Positions 17,071 through 25,892 of a stretch of DNA of 64,000 nucleotides are shown in pieces. This DNA is from Thalassomonas sp. M1454 (GTDB lineage: Bacteria; Pseudomonadota; Gammaproteobacteria; Enterobacterales; Alteromonadaceae), in contig NZ_VKDD01000004.1 in NCBI RefSeq assembly GCF_007097525.1, positions 124,001 through 188,000 of the forward strand, written 5' to 3'. The position numbers were made by a program, and so were the translations under genes. The notes beneath the pieces are model-generated. The model made no database searches. It was given only the letters and a program-made list of their open reading frames with translations, and had not been told where the DNA came from. Within the stretch, counting starts at the first letter, position 1. Every line of letters starts with the position of its first letter.

Positions 17071-17856
17071 ATGGATATTAAACAAGGTTTTGCAAATACC
17101 ACATTAGGTAAAGTTAATTACCTGATTTGTGGTGATCCTTGTTTACCAAAATTGGTGCTGCTGCATCAAGCGCCAAGCTCAGCAGAAATGTATCGTTTGC
17201 TAATGGCGCAATTAAGTAATGACTTTTGCTGTATAGCGCCCGACTTTATTGGTTTTGGTAACAGTGAGTTAATTGCTGATGTTGATCACAGTATAGAGAA
17301 CTATGCAGACAGTGTGATGCAGTGTTTACAGCATTTAGATGTGCAAGATTTCTATTTATTTGGCCACCATACCGGTGCCAGTGTAGCAACTTATATTGCC
17401 GCTCATCATCAAGATGTTTGTAAGCAATTAATTTTATCAGGCCCTACTTTATTGCCTGACGAATTAAGAGCTAAGTTACCTGATTTAGTCGTGCCAATTA
17501 ATGCCAATGCCAATGCTGAAGAATTAGAGCAAACATGGCAAAAGTTTAGAAATAAAGACGCAACAGTAAGTGAGCACATAAGCAAACGTGAATTTAACAG
17601 CGCCGTTAAATTAGGTACTGGTTATAAAAGCGCTTACCAAGCGGTTTGTGCTCAAGATGTTGCTCAACAACTTAGCTCAATTACCTGTAGTACTTTGGTA
17701 TTCGCAGGTGACAGAGATGTATTACAACCCTATGTTGATGATGCTTTAGCAGTATTAACACAAGGTGAAAAAATTGAAATAGGTGACTGCTCAACGTATG
17801 TGTGCGAAACACACCCTGAGCGAGTAGCTAAAGTTATCAAAGAGTTTATTAGGTAA
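17071..17856 (+). CDS. Alpha/beta-hydrolase fold protein with His at nucleophile position
   Basis: 261 residues from ATG 17071 (a TTG at 17062 with AGGA just upstream is an alternative). Alpha/beta-hydrolase core: oxyanion LHQAPSSAEMY, PDFIGFGNSE, nucleophile elbow G98-H-H-T-G102, acid in FAGDRDVL, and distal His in ETHPERV. The elbow residue that should be Ser is His100, so a classical Ser-hydrolase mechanism is doubtful. GYHTG/GHHTG elbows recur in a poorly described subgroup. Its place before an isochorismatase-fold amidase recalls NicD (N-formylmaleamate deformylase) followed by NicF in aerobic nicotinate degradation. Confidence 0.8.
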   Translation: MDIKQGFANTTLGKVNYLICGDPCLPKLVLLHQAPSSAEMYRLLMAQLSNDFCCIAPDFIGFGNSELIADVDHSIENYADSVMQCLQHLDVQDFYLFGHHTGASVATYIAAHHQDVCKQLILSGPTLLPDELRAKLPDLVVPINANANAEELEQTWQKFRNKDATVSEHISKREFNSAVKLGTGYKSAYQAVCAQDVAQQLSSITCSTLVFAGDRDVLQPYVDDALAVLTQGEKIEIGDCSTYVCETHPERVAKVIKEFIR

Positions 17857-17859
17857 ATT

Positions 17860-18453
17860 ATGGATTTAGCAAAGAACAAATTAGGCATGGGCTCAAGGCC
17901 AGCTTTAGTGCTTGTAGATATGATTAATGGCTTTACCGATCCTAAGTGCCCATTAGGCGCTGAATGTGAATCTGTAGTTGAGCATAACAAGCAATTATTA
18001 GAGGCTTTTAGGACTGCTAATTTACCTGTATTTTTTACTACGGTGGTTTTTCATAATCACAGCCAAGCAAGAGTATTTCGCGATAAAATTAACGCTTTAG
18101 ATGTACTAACACCTGATTCTCATTGGGTAAAAGTAGACGAGCGTTTAACACCTCTAAAAGGAGAGGCAGTAATTGAAAAACGCTGGGCAAGTGCTTTTTT
18201 TCAAACCGACTTGGCACAGCAATTAGTTGCTGAAAAAGCTGATTCAATAGTCGTCACCGGCTTAACAACTAGTGGTTGTGTACGCGCCACTGTTGTCGAT
18301 GGACTACAACATAATTACCCGGTAGTTGTTGCCGAAGAAGCGGTAGGGGATAGAAACCAAGATGCCCACCGTGCCAACTTATTTGATATGAATGCAAAAT
18401 ATGCTGACGTAATGTCGTGCAGCGAAATTTTGCCAACAATCAACTCATTATAA
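17860..18453 (+). CDS. Isochorismatase-like amidohydrolase (NicF/carbamoylsarcosine amidase type)
   Basis: 197 residues with the cysteine-hydrolase fold of the isochorismatase superfamily. The triad D20 (LVLVDMINGF), K107 (IEKRWASAF) and C140 (TGLTTSGCVRATV) with the conserved cis-peptide motif is complete, so it should be an active amidase: N-carbamoylsarcosine, maleamate (NicF) or related small amides. Starts 4 bp after the alpha/beta-hydrolase stop. In this operon it could release ammonia from an alkylmaleamate formed by opening of a maleimide ring (inference). Confidence 0.88.
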   Translation: MDLAKNKLGMGSRPALVLVDMINGFTDPKCPLGAECESVVEHNKQLLEAFRTANLPVFFTTVVFHNHSQARVFRDKINALDVLTPDSHWVKVDERLTPLKGEAVIEKRWASAFFQTDLAQQLVAEKADSIVVTGLTTSGCVRATVVDGLQHNYPVVVAEEAVGDRNQDAHRANLFDMNAKYADVMSCSEILPTINSL

Positions 18454-18480
18454 AAAGAATAGTATTTTAGGAGCAGTAGC

Positions 18481-19704
18481 ATGGCTAATTCACAGAATAA
18501 ATCGAACTCTAAGCCTGTCATTATTGCCGGCGCAGGTCCAGCAGGTTCAGTGCTTGCTTTAGCGTTAGCAAAACAAAACATCGATGTGATTTTATTAGAA
18601 ATGCACGATAAATTACCAATCGATCTTCGTGCATCAACTTTTCACCCGCCATCTTTAGAAATGTTAAAAGAGCTTGGTGTGGTTGAAGAAATGATCGAAA
18701 AAGGTTTAGTGGTAGATCGTTACCAATACCGAGATCGAAAAACCGGTGAAGTGGCCGAGTTTGATATGTCACTAATTAGTGATGAAACTGAATTTCCATT
18801 CCGTCTACAGCTAGAGCAATACGAGCTTACTTATATTATTGAAGAGCGCTTAAAAGCATACCCTAATGCTCAGCTTTTATTTAACCATAAAGTAAAAAGC
18901 TTCACCCAAGACGATGATGGCGTTGTGGCTATTGTTGAAACGCCTGAAGGTGAAAAGCAAATAGAAGGTAGCTTCTTGCTAGGTTGTGATGGTGCATCGA
19001 GTAATGTACGTAAAGCGGCTGAAATTGTTTATGGCGGCTTTACTTACGAAGAAAAATTCTTAGTTGCCAGTACTTCATTTAGATTTGAAGATGTGTTTGA
19101 AAACTTATCATACGTTAACTATGTATCAGATCCTGATGAGTGGTGCGTAATTTTAAGAACGGACAAGCAATGGCGCGTATTGTGGCCAACAGACCCTAAT
19201 GAAACAGACTTAGATAAGTACTTAACTGATGAGCATATCCAAGGTCGCTTAAAGCACTTATACGATAAAGGTGATGACTACGATATTGGCCACCGTACCT
19301 TATACAATGTGCACCAACGTGTAGCTGAAACATACTATAAAGGCCGTGTTGTGCTGGTAGGTGATGCTTGTCATATTAATAATCCATTAGGTGGCATGGG
19401 TATGAATGGCGGTTTACATGACGCGTTTAACTTAGCAGAAAAGCTTATTTCGATAATCAATAACGGCGAAGAGTACTTACCTAAATTTGCTCAGTACGAT
19501 CGTCAACGCAAAGATTTAGCGGTTAAATTTGTACAAGACCACACTATTGCAAATAAGAAGTTGATGGAGTCAACCGATCCTGATGAACAAGCAAAACGTC
19601 AGCAGATGTTTATGGAATGTGCCAATGATCCGACGAAAGCAAAAGAGTTCATTTTAGAGCGTGCAATGATCAAATGTGTACGAGATTCACTCGCTGTTGA
19701 TTGA
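18481..19704 (+). CDS. PHBH-type FAD-dependent monooxygenase
   Basis: 407 residues. All three class A flavoprotein hydroxylase fingerprints: GAGPAGS (residues about 16-22), the DG motif LLGCDGASSNVRKA, and the GD motif VVLVGDACHINNPLGGMGMNGGLHDAFNLA. It would use NAD(P)H and O2 to hydroxylate an electron-rich (hetero)aromatic ring, as do NicC, MhpA and MHPC oxygenase. Last gene of the 10375-19704 operon (RBS AGGAGCAG), followed by a strong terminator. In the proposed pathway it could oxidise a pyrrole to a lactam or maleimide; this is inference. Confidence 0.9.
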   Translation: MANSQNKSNSKPVIIAGAGPAGSVLALALAKQNIDVILLEMHDKLPIDLRASTFHPPSLEMLKELGVVEEMIEKGLVVDRYQYRDRKTGEVAEFDMSLISDETEFPFRLQLEQYELTYIIEERLKAYPNAQLLFNHKVKSFTQDDDGVVAIVETPEGEKQIEGSFLLGCDGASSNVRKAAEIVYGGFTYEEKFLVASTSFRFEDVFENLSYVNYVSDPDEWCVILRTDKQWRVLWPTDPNETDLDKYLTDEHIQGRLKHLYDKGDDYDIGHRTLYNVHQRVAETYYKGRVVLVGDACHINNPLGGMGMNGGLHDAFNLAEKLISIINNGEEYLPKFAQYDRQRKDLAVKFVQDHTIANKKLMESTDPDEQAKRQQMFMECANDPTKAKEFILERAMIKCVRDSLAVD

Positions 19705-19734
19705 TTTTTTGTACAAAAATAAAGATTAAATCAT

Positions 19735-19766
19735 AAAAAACCTAACGCTAAGTTAGGTTTTTTTTT
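19735..19766 (+). terminator. Rho-independent terminator
   Basis: Stem AACCTAAC / GTTAGGTT with a GCTAA loop and a run of eight or more T. Ends the large plus-strand operon. Confidence 0.92.
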
Positions 19767-20127
19767 ATACAAAATACATGTTTTGAGCCAATAAACTGAC
19801 ATATCGCAATTGACTTTATTTCTATATTAATCAATGTATTACATAGTTTTCTCGAGCTTTATGGTTCTATTGTTCTATCAATAGAACAAAAACCTTTGTT
19901 TTAATGTTGCATCATTAAAACAAAGGTTGTAAGTTTGTTAATAGGTTATTAATGCGCAATTGGACTGTTTGTGGTTAATACCTAGGTAAGAATCGTTTAA
20001 CAAACAAACCGAAATAAGCACTACGGACGGTGAATGTTTTTAAATGTTGAATTTTGCATTATCAGCTAATAATAAAAATAACTAATACAAAAAATATAAT
20101 AAATAAGCCTAATCACCGGGGTAAAAC
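19767..20127. other. Non-coding region with two perfect inverted repeats
   Basis: 361-bp leader upstream of the TonB receptor, no gene seen. It holds GTTCTATTG (19864-19872) / CAATAGAAC (19879-19887) with a 6-bp spacer. Immediately after it is a 16-bp perfect repeat, AACCTTTGTTTTAATG (19891-19906) / CATTAAAACAAAGGTT (19913-19928), with a TTGCAT loop. Neither stem is followed by a T run, so these are more likely a regulator site plus an RNA structure or attenuator than terminators. Promoter elements for 20128 probably lie between 19930 and 20100. Confidence 0.7.
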
Positions 20128-22827
20128 ATGTATAAGAAAACAAAACTATCGTTACTTGTTTCATCAGCTCTACTAGCGCAATCTGCATTTTCAATGCAAG
20201 CTATGGCTGCTGAAGAAGCAGCATCACAAGAAGCAGCTCAAGAAACATCCGCGGCTCCAGAGTCTCACTCTGATATGGAGCGAATCAGCGTTACTACACG
20301 TAAAATGGATGAAACAATTGAAAAGATCCCTCTTTCAATTTCCGTATTAAACCATGAAGATATCGAAAACAAAGGTATTGGTAATACTGAAGATGTTTCA
20401 AAATACTCAGCTGCTTTATCATTTGATGTAGGTGCTGCGCCAAACGATACTCGTCCAGCCATTCGTGGTTTAACTACAGAACGTGGTCGTCCGAATGTTG
20501 CCATTCTGGTTGACGGTGTGGATGTTTCTTCAGAATCTCTTACATTAGCCGGTGGCGGTATGACCGCCAACATGCGTTTAATGGATCTGCAACAAGTAGA
20601 AATCGTTAAAGGCCCACAATCTGCAAACTATGGTCGTAGTGCATTCTCTGGTGCAATTAACTACGTTACTAAGCGCCCATCTTTTGATTTTGGCGCTAAA
20701 GTCGATGTTAATGGTGATGAAAACGGCACTGCAGAAGCTGCATTATTAGTTGAAGGTGGTTTAACCGAAAAGTTAGCGGCAAGTATTAAAGTTGCTAGCT
20801 GGGAAACTGACGGTGCATATGATAATCCAAATAATGGTGAAGATTTAGGTGCTGGCGAAAGTGTCGGTGGTGCATTAAGTCTTTATTATGTTGATGATAG
20901 TTTTACGGCTTACTGGCGTACAGAATATTCAGATGAAGAATATAGCCAACGTCCAGTAGTTTTACGTCGTTCTATGAATCAAGGTACGCCTGCGGATATG
21001 GCAACTAACCCATTTGCAACAGGTAGTTTAAATGTTGACGGTGGAGCTGTACTGCTTCCTTACGAAGAGGGTGCTGACTGTTCACAAGCACAACCATACT
21101 GGGATAGTTTTGCTGATTTAGCACCATTTGTACCTGGTGCTACTCCAGAAATGTTCGCTCCGTGTCGTCCATTTGTTGCTGGTCGCTTAGATGGTGATGA
21201 ATCTGAGATTGATTTATCTAACGACCCTCGTACAGGTAAAGGTTTCTCAGGTACTGAAGTAGAAAACTTACGTAGCACTTTAACACTTGAGTGGGATTTT
21301 GATAACGACATTAGCTTTATGTCGCAATCGTCTATCACTCAAAATGATACTTATATTCAAGAAGATTTCGATTTAACAGACTATAGTATATGGGCATTAC
21401 CTGGCGGTATTCCTGAATACTTTATTCCACCAGTAACACAATACGGTATGTCATCTGATTCAGATACTGGCTATGAAGTTGAACAATTTAGCCAAGAGTT
21501 CCGTTTGTCTGGTGGTGACGAAACATTATCTTGGGTTGCTTCTGTACTTTACTGGGAAGAGTCAATGGATGTTGAGTTTGGCTCTCAGTGGTGGATGCGA
21601 GATGGTGTTGATGTACCAACTTTATTAGCTATCTTTGCTCAATCACCTTATACAAGTTTTATTACGGCAGCCAATACTGGTCCAAGTGCTGATAACCGCG
21701 CGACACCTTTAACTCGTGATACCGAGCATTGGTCTGTTGCTGGTTTAGTTAAATACGCGTTAACTGATAGCATGAATATCACTTTAGAAGGTCGTTACAT
21801 TGATGAAACACTTGATTATACTGGTGATGCAGATGACCGTGGTTTCTTAACGGCACATGAATTAGATAATTCACAAATTTATGATCCAACAATCCCTCCA
21901 TTTGGTGCTATGGTGCCAAATCCGAACTACCATACGACTAACAGTGTAAGTGATACTGAATTTGTACCTCGTGTATCTCTTGATTGGCAAGTAAATGACA
22001 CGGTATTTACTTATGCCTCAGCTGCAAAAGGTTTTAAACCAGGTGGTGTTAATACTGCTGATGGTAATGGTGATGTATCTTCAGGTGAGTATAAGCCAGA
22101 AACATTATGGGCTTATGAGATTGGTGCAAAAGCATTCTCTGAAGAAAATAATGCAATGGTGAGTATTGCTGCGTTCTACTGGGATTACACTGACCAACAA
22201 ACACCATTTACTGTTGTAGACCAACAAACAGGTATGGCAAACACAGCTACTATAAATGCGGGTGAAACTTCAGTAACCGGTTTTGAAATGGAAGCAATGT
22301 GGTTAATGTCTGACAACTTTACTTGGACGACTGGCTATGTTTATTCTGATGCTCAATACGAAGACTTCAACGTATCTGAAGCAATTGCAGCATCTGGTTT
22401 ACCAGCTCGTATTTCTAAAGTTGACCAAGCATTGTCGGGTAATGCCGAAGGTGATTACAGCGGTAATCAATTACCATTGTCGGCTGAGCATTCATTAACA
22501 ACTAGCTTCAAGTACACACAAGAATTTGGTTCACTTGAAGGTTTTGCTGAGTTGTTTGGTCAGTACCGTTCTAAACGCTACATTGATAGTGGTGAGAAAG
22601 CGTATTTACCAGAATACGATGAGTGGGACCTAAACGTAGGTGTAATTGGCAAAAACTGGAAAGTGATTGCTTATGTAGAAAACTTATTTGATGATGATAA
22701 AATCAAATCAGCTTTAGGTAACGTTGATTACGGCTTCTTCCCTAATGGTTCAAGTGTTCCATGGGGTACGCAATATACATTACCACAACCTCGTACCGCT
22801 GGTATTCGTGCTAGCTACTCTTTCTAA
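20128..22827 (+). CDS. TonB-dependent outer membrane receptor
   Basis: 899 residues. Signal peptide (MYKKTKLSLLVSSALLAQSAF, cleavage near AMAA), TonB box-like MERISVTTRK (about 50-59), plug domain (IPLSISVLNHEDIENKGIGNTEDVSKYSA, RGLTTERGRPNVAILVDGV, VEIVKGPQSANYGRSAFSGAINYVTKRP) and a 22-strand barrel ending in the C-terminal aromatic residue (IRASYSF). It belongs to the large subfamily without an adjacent SusD, typical of Alteromonadales. Placed among island operons, it probably imports a large hydrophobic substrate such as a tetrapyrrole catabolite, using the proton motive force; the substrate is not readable from sequence. Confidence 0.95.
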   Translation: MYKKTKLSLLVSSALLAQSAFSMQAMAAEEAASQEAAQETSAAPESHSDMERISVTTRKMDETIEKIPLSISVLNHEDIENKGIGNTEDVSKYSAALSFDVGAAPNDTRPAIRGLTTERGRPNVAILVDGVDVSSESLTLAGGGMTANMRLMDLQQVEIVKGPQSANYGRSAFSGAINYVTKRPSFDFGAKVDVNGDENGTAEAALLVEGGLTEKLAASIKVASWETDGAYDNPNNGEDLGAGESVGGALSLYYVDDSFTAYWRTEYSDEEYSQRPVVLRRSMNQGTPADMATNPFATGSLNVDGGAVLLPYEEGADCSQAQPYWDSFADLAPFVPGATPEMFAPCRPFVAGRLDGDESEIDLSNDPRTGKGFSGTEVENLRSTLTLEWDFDNDISFMSQSSITQNDTYIQEDFDLTDYSIWALPGGIPEYFIPPVTQYGMSSDSDTGYEVEQFSQEFRLSGGDETLSWVASVLYWEESMDVEFGSQWWMRDGVDVPTLLAIFAQSPYTSFITAANTGPSADNRATPLTRDTEHWSVAGLVKYALTDSMNITLEGRYIDETLDYTGDADDRGFLTAHELDNSQIYDPTIPPFGAMVPNPNYHTTNSVSDTEFVPRVSLDWQVNDTVFTYASAAKGFKPGGVNTADGNGDVSSGEYKPETLWAYEIGAKAFSEENNAMVSIAAFYWDYTDQQTPFTVVDQQTGMANTATINAGETSVTGFEMEAMWLMSDNFTWTTGYVYSDAQYEDFNVSEAIAASGLPARISKVDQALSGNAEGDYSGNQLPLSAEHSLTTSFKYTQEFGSLEGFAELFGQYRSKRYIDSGEKAYLPEYDEWDLNVGVIGKNWKVIAYVENLFDDDKIKSALGNVDYGFFPNGSSVPWGTQYTLPQPRTAGIRASYSF

Positions 22828-22849
22828 TAATAGTTAGAGTATAAAAACC

Positions 22850-22876
22850 AAGGGATGCTTTTGCATCCCTTCTTTT
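22850..22876 (+). terminator. Rho-independent terminator
   Basis: 9-bp stem AAGGGATGC / GCATCCCTT, TTTT loop, then TCTTTTC. Lies between the TonB receptor and the downstream membrane gene. Confidence 0.88.
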
Positions 22877-22898
22877 CAATTTTTTCTAGGAGATATTT

Positions 22899-23831
22899 GT
22901 GACTACTGATGTTATTTCCCCAACTTCTCGGTTTGCCAGTATTCGTTCGAATACAGTATTTATGGCTTTACTGGTATATTTTTTCGTAACTTTACAAAAG
23001 CCAATTAGCCATATGTTTGTGGTTACTTTTATTTATGTGATCCCTGATTCAGCAACCTGGAAGTATTTAGTATCAATAGCTATTGGATGTATCGGCGTGG
23101 TGTTAATTTATAAAGGTCTTAAAAAAGATGAGGTGAAAGGTTCATTACTTGGTTTCTTTGGGGCCATGCTTATTTGGGATTCTTGGTTTGAAATGGGAGT
23201 TCATTTTTTTGAAAAAGCCAATGACATTCCTATGGTTAAAGATGCAGAGGGCACGCCTGTTCTATTGGGTTCACATGTTATTTTAGAAATGACATCAATA
23301 TTTTTAATATTCATGCTTATTACCACTATGTTCCAAAAAGATATGCGTTGTCGTATGTTACTTTGGATCCGCAAAACATTAGGTCTTCGTGAAGGTTTAG
23401 GTAAGCCAACAGCTGGTATAAAGCCGCAAACATCACGTATTGCAGCCAGTGAATACTTATTTGTTAACTGGTTTATGTATTGTTTAATGATTTTTACATT
23501 AGATCCTCGCATTGCTGGTACTCATCATATGTTTACCTATGTACTTTCAGCTGCAATATTGGTTTGGTCCCTTTATTTGTTATACAAGCATAGTAAGCAA
23601 ACCGAAGTAGGCTTAATGATCCGTTATGCGATCGGTGCTGGTGGTGTTGCTTGGTATAACTTTGAAATTACGACGCTTTGGGGTTGGTATAACGAGTTTT
23701 GGGTACGTCCAGATCTTTACCCAATCTCTTGTTCAATAGTATTACTGTTGTTTATCGGTATTTTTACTTTCCTATGGAAAACACCGATTAACCCAGAAAC
23801 TGGAAAATCATTAAAGCTACCTCGTAGTTAA
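22899..23831 (+). CDS. Polytopic membrane protein, unknown function
   Basis: 310 residues from a GTG start with a strong AGGAG RBS. About eight membrane segments, with conserved-looking acidic/aromatic patches between them (LIWDSWFEMGVHFFEKAND, HVILEMTSIFLIFMLITTMF, GTHHMFTYVLSAA, NFEITTLWGWYNEFW). His and Met in these segments might bind heme or metal, but no known motif is visible and I do not recognise the family. It lies just after the TonB receptor's terminator and has its own terminator. Confidence 0.7.
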   Translation: MTTDVISPTSRFASIRSNTVFMALLVYFFVTLQKPISHMFVVTFIYVIPDSATWKYLVSIAIGCIGVVLIYKGLKKDEVKGSLLGFFGAMLIWDSWFEMGVHFFEKANDIPMVKDAEGTPVLLGSHVILEMTSIFLIFMLITTMFQKDMRCRMLLWIRKTLGLREGLGKPTAGIKPQTSRIAASEYLFVNWFMYCLMIFTLDPRIAGTHHMFTYVLSAAILVWSLYLLYKHSKQTEVGLMIRYAIGAGGVAWYNFEITTLWGWYNEFWVRPDLYPISCSIVLLLFIGIFTFLWKTPINPETGKSLKLPRS

Positions 23832-23839
23832 ATTTTTTT

Positions 23840-23867
23840 AAAGGCTGGTTATCCAGCCTTTATTCTT
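23840..23867 (+). terminator. Rho-independent terminator
   Basis: 9-bp perfect stem AAAGGCTGG / CCAGCCTTT with a TTAT loop followed by a T-rich tract. Confidence 0.88.
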
Positions 23868-24011
23868 TTAGAAGCCTTAATAATGCTGTTTGTCATTGTG
23901 TATAAATGCCAAACATAGTTTATTAGAAACATATTTATTTAATGCCAGTTCTCTTAATTAAGTGGTCTACTTTTTCATGAGGATTGGTATAAGTTGTCGA
24001 AGGAATTTAAT

Positions 24012-24788
24012 ATGGACAATTATCAAATTGCACGCCGTGCACAAATCGGTGTCATTATCCCATCTACCAATACAGGTGTTGAATACGACTTACAAAAGTT
24101 TGGCTTAGATGGTGTAACTTGGCATCCATCGCGTTTTTTCATTGAGTTGCGCAATTGGGCGGATGAAATGGAAAAAACAGGCGAGCATGAAAATGATGTT
24201 TTCGAACGTTTTTTAGAGATTATGCGTGGTGAGATCCCAGGTTCAATTAGGAACGTTTTAAGCGCAAAAGTGAATCACATTATGCTTGGTATGTCAGCTG
24301 AAACCTTCTGGGGTGGCTTAGACGGTAACATTGCTTTCGAACAAGAAATCAAAGACCAAATAGGTGATATAGGTTTAACTACAGGTGCTGGAGCAATGAA
24401 AGATGCGCTAAATAAATTTGGTGCTAAAAAAATCTCAGTGATAACGCCTTACCCTGAGGTCGGTGATGAAAACGTTATTCGCTTCTTTACTGATATCGGC
24501 TTTGAAGTGCACAAAGTAAAAGGCTTAAACCGTCCATCGGCAACGGCTATTGCGGAAACAAGTATTCAAGAAGTTGTCGCTGCAATTGAAGAAGTTAACG
24601 ATGATAGCGTTGATGCGATTATTCAATGTGGTACTAACCTTTCTACGGTCGACTTGTTCCCAACTTACGAGCATATTCTTGGTAAGCCACTTATTCCAAT
24701 CAATATTGCCACTGTTTGGCATGCGCTTAGAGCATGTGGAATAAACGATAAAATTACTGGTAAAGGTCGATTGCTGGAAGAGTTTTAG
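24012..24788 (+). CDS. Maleate isomerase / arylmalonate decarboxylase-like protein (copy 1)
   Basis: 258 residues from ATG 24012, which has AAGGA seven bases upstream (a TTG at 23994 is less likely). Asp/Glu-racemase superfamily fold: IGVIIPSTNTGVEYDL, IMLGMSAETFWGG, ISVITPYPEVGDENV, AIIQCGTNLSTVD, PLIPINIATVWHALR. In maleate isomerase (NicE) two Cys do the chemistry; here the first position appears as Ser (GMSAE) while the second Cys is kept (IQCGTN). So the fold is clear but cis-trans isomerisation is not assured; decarboxylation or racemisation of a malonate-type acid is possible. A diverged copy is at 33211. Confidence 0.82.
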   Translation: MDNYQIARRAQIGVIIPSTNTGVEYDLQKFGLDGVTWHPSRFFIELRNWADEMEKTGEHENDVFERFLEIMRGEIPGSIRNVLSAKVNHIMLGMSAETFWGGLDGNIAFEQEIKDQIGDIGLTTGAGAMKDALNKFGAKKISVITPYPEVGDENVIRFFTDIGFEVHKVKGLNRPSATAIAETSIQEVVAAIEEVNDDSVDAIIQCGTNLSTVDLFPTYEHILGKPLIPINIATVWHALRACGINDKITGKGRLLEEF

Positions 24789-24812
24789 CCTATATAAAGA
24801 GTAATGCGCAAA

Positions 24813-24850
24813 TTAATCCGTTATCGTAATTTTTTCGTATAACGGATTAA
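24813..24850. terminator. Inverted repeat, possible terminator or leader hairpin
   Basis: 12-bp perfect arms TTAATCCGTTAT and ATAACGGATTAA with a 14-nt loop containing TTTTTT. It lies between the isomerase-like gene and the next RBS; the tract after the stem is A-rich, so termination efficiency is doubtful. Confidence 0.55.
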
Positions 24851-24872
24851 TAAAAACTAAAAAGGTCGTGCT

Positions 24873-25841
24873 ATGCCAAGAACAATTAATCTACTCATAT
24901 TATGCTGCGCAGTTATTATGGGCTTTATTTGGCTAGTAGGTCCTTATAGTGCACACTTAGAACTCCTTCCGGACAAAGGTCCAACTTGGTATTACTGGCA
25001 ACTACCCGACCCAACTTGGCTAACAAGGCTTACTGCATGGGGCGGATTCATTTTACACCAAGCATTCTTTTGGTGGCTTATCTACACAGCAAAAAGCAAG
25101 GTTAAAGCTGGCGAACTTAGCTACACCAACAAGTTGCATAAATACAATTATATTGCATTAGGCGGAAACCTTTTCTTTGTGTTGTTACACGTACTGCAAA
25201 CGAAACTTTTTTATGATGGCTTAGCCCAAGAGATGCACGTATTTAGTGGCCAGTTTGCCGTTATTATTATGCTTTCTTTGGTACTTGTTCTTGAAAACCA
25301 GCGTCGCGGTTTAATATTTGGCAAGAAGTTGAGTTTTTTAAATAGCGTGCGCTATTTAGTTAAAGAATATCACGGTTATTATTTTTCATGGGCCATTGTA
25401 TTTACTTTTTGGTTTCATCCTATCGAGATAAACGCCGGACACTTACTTGGCGTGTTTTATACACTTCTTATTTTGGTACAAGGAAGCTTAATCTTTACTC
25501 GTTACCATCAGCAAAGATATTGGACCGTATTACTAGAAACCTTTGTGCTGATCCACGGTGCTGTTGTGGCTTATATTTCGGTATATCATGACATCTGGCC
25601 AATGTTTGCTTTTGGCTTTTTAACCTTGTTTATGGTGACCCAAATTTATGGCTTGGGCTTAAGTAAACGTACACTTTATATTTGCAACGCGGCGTTTGTT
25701 GCCTTGGTGATATTTTTCTATCGTGATGACTACGCTCAAGTGGCTGAAATTGTCCGCATCCCAATTATTTTACTGTTAGTTGCCCTTGTTCTTGGTGCAT
25801 TGCTTTTGCCAATTGCGAAAAGGCAAACAAAAGGCGAATAA
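24873..25841 (+). CDS. Polytopic membrane protein, unknown function
   Basis: 322 residues, about nine or ten evenly spaced membrane helices from the N-terminus onward (INLLILCCAVIMGFIWLVGP, LTAWGGFILHQAFFWWLIYTA, YIALGGNLFFVLLHVLQTKLF, and so on to IILLLVALVLGALLLPIA). Several His lie within helices (GGFILHQAF, LLHVLQT, FHPIEINAGHLLG, LIHGAVVAYISVYHD), which could ligate heme or metal. No recognisable motif. It follows the maleate-isomerase-like gene and precedes the operator of the CoA-transferase operon. Confidence 0.7.
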   Translation: MPRTINLLILCCAVIMGFIWLVGPYSAHLELLPDKGPTWYYWQLPDPTWLTRLTAWGGFILHQAFFWWLIYTAKSKVKAGELSYTNKLHKYNYIALGGNLFFVLLHVLQTKLFYDGLAQEMHVFSGQFAVIIMLSLVLVLENQRRGLIFGKKLSFLNSVRYLVKEYHGYYFSWAIVFTFWFHPIEINAGHLLGVFYTLLILVQGSLIFTRYHQQRYWTVLLETFVLIHGAVVAYISVYHDIWPMFAFGFLTLFMVTQIYGLGLSKRTLYICNAAFVALVIFFYRDDYAQVAEIVRIPIILLLVALVLGALLLPIAKRQTKGE

Positions 25842-25892
25842 GTTGTTTTAACAGCAAGCACATTATTGCATTGTCCAAACCTTACTGGCATA

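Noticed and set aside
10375-19704. Phenylacetate, homogentisate or other standard aromatic pathway
   Set aside because: No ring-hydroxylating Paa complex, homogentisate or extradiol/intradiol dioxygenase was found; the VOC proteins do not show a convincing extradiol metal triad.
19891-19928. Long hairpin as a rho-independent terminator
   Set aside because: No T run on either side, and a clear terminator already lies at 19735-19766.
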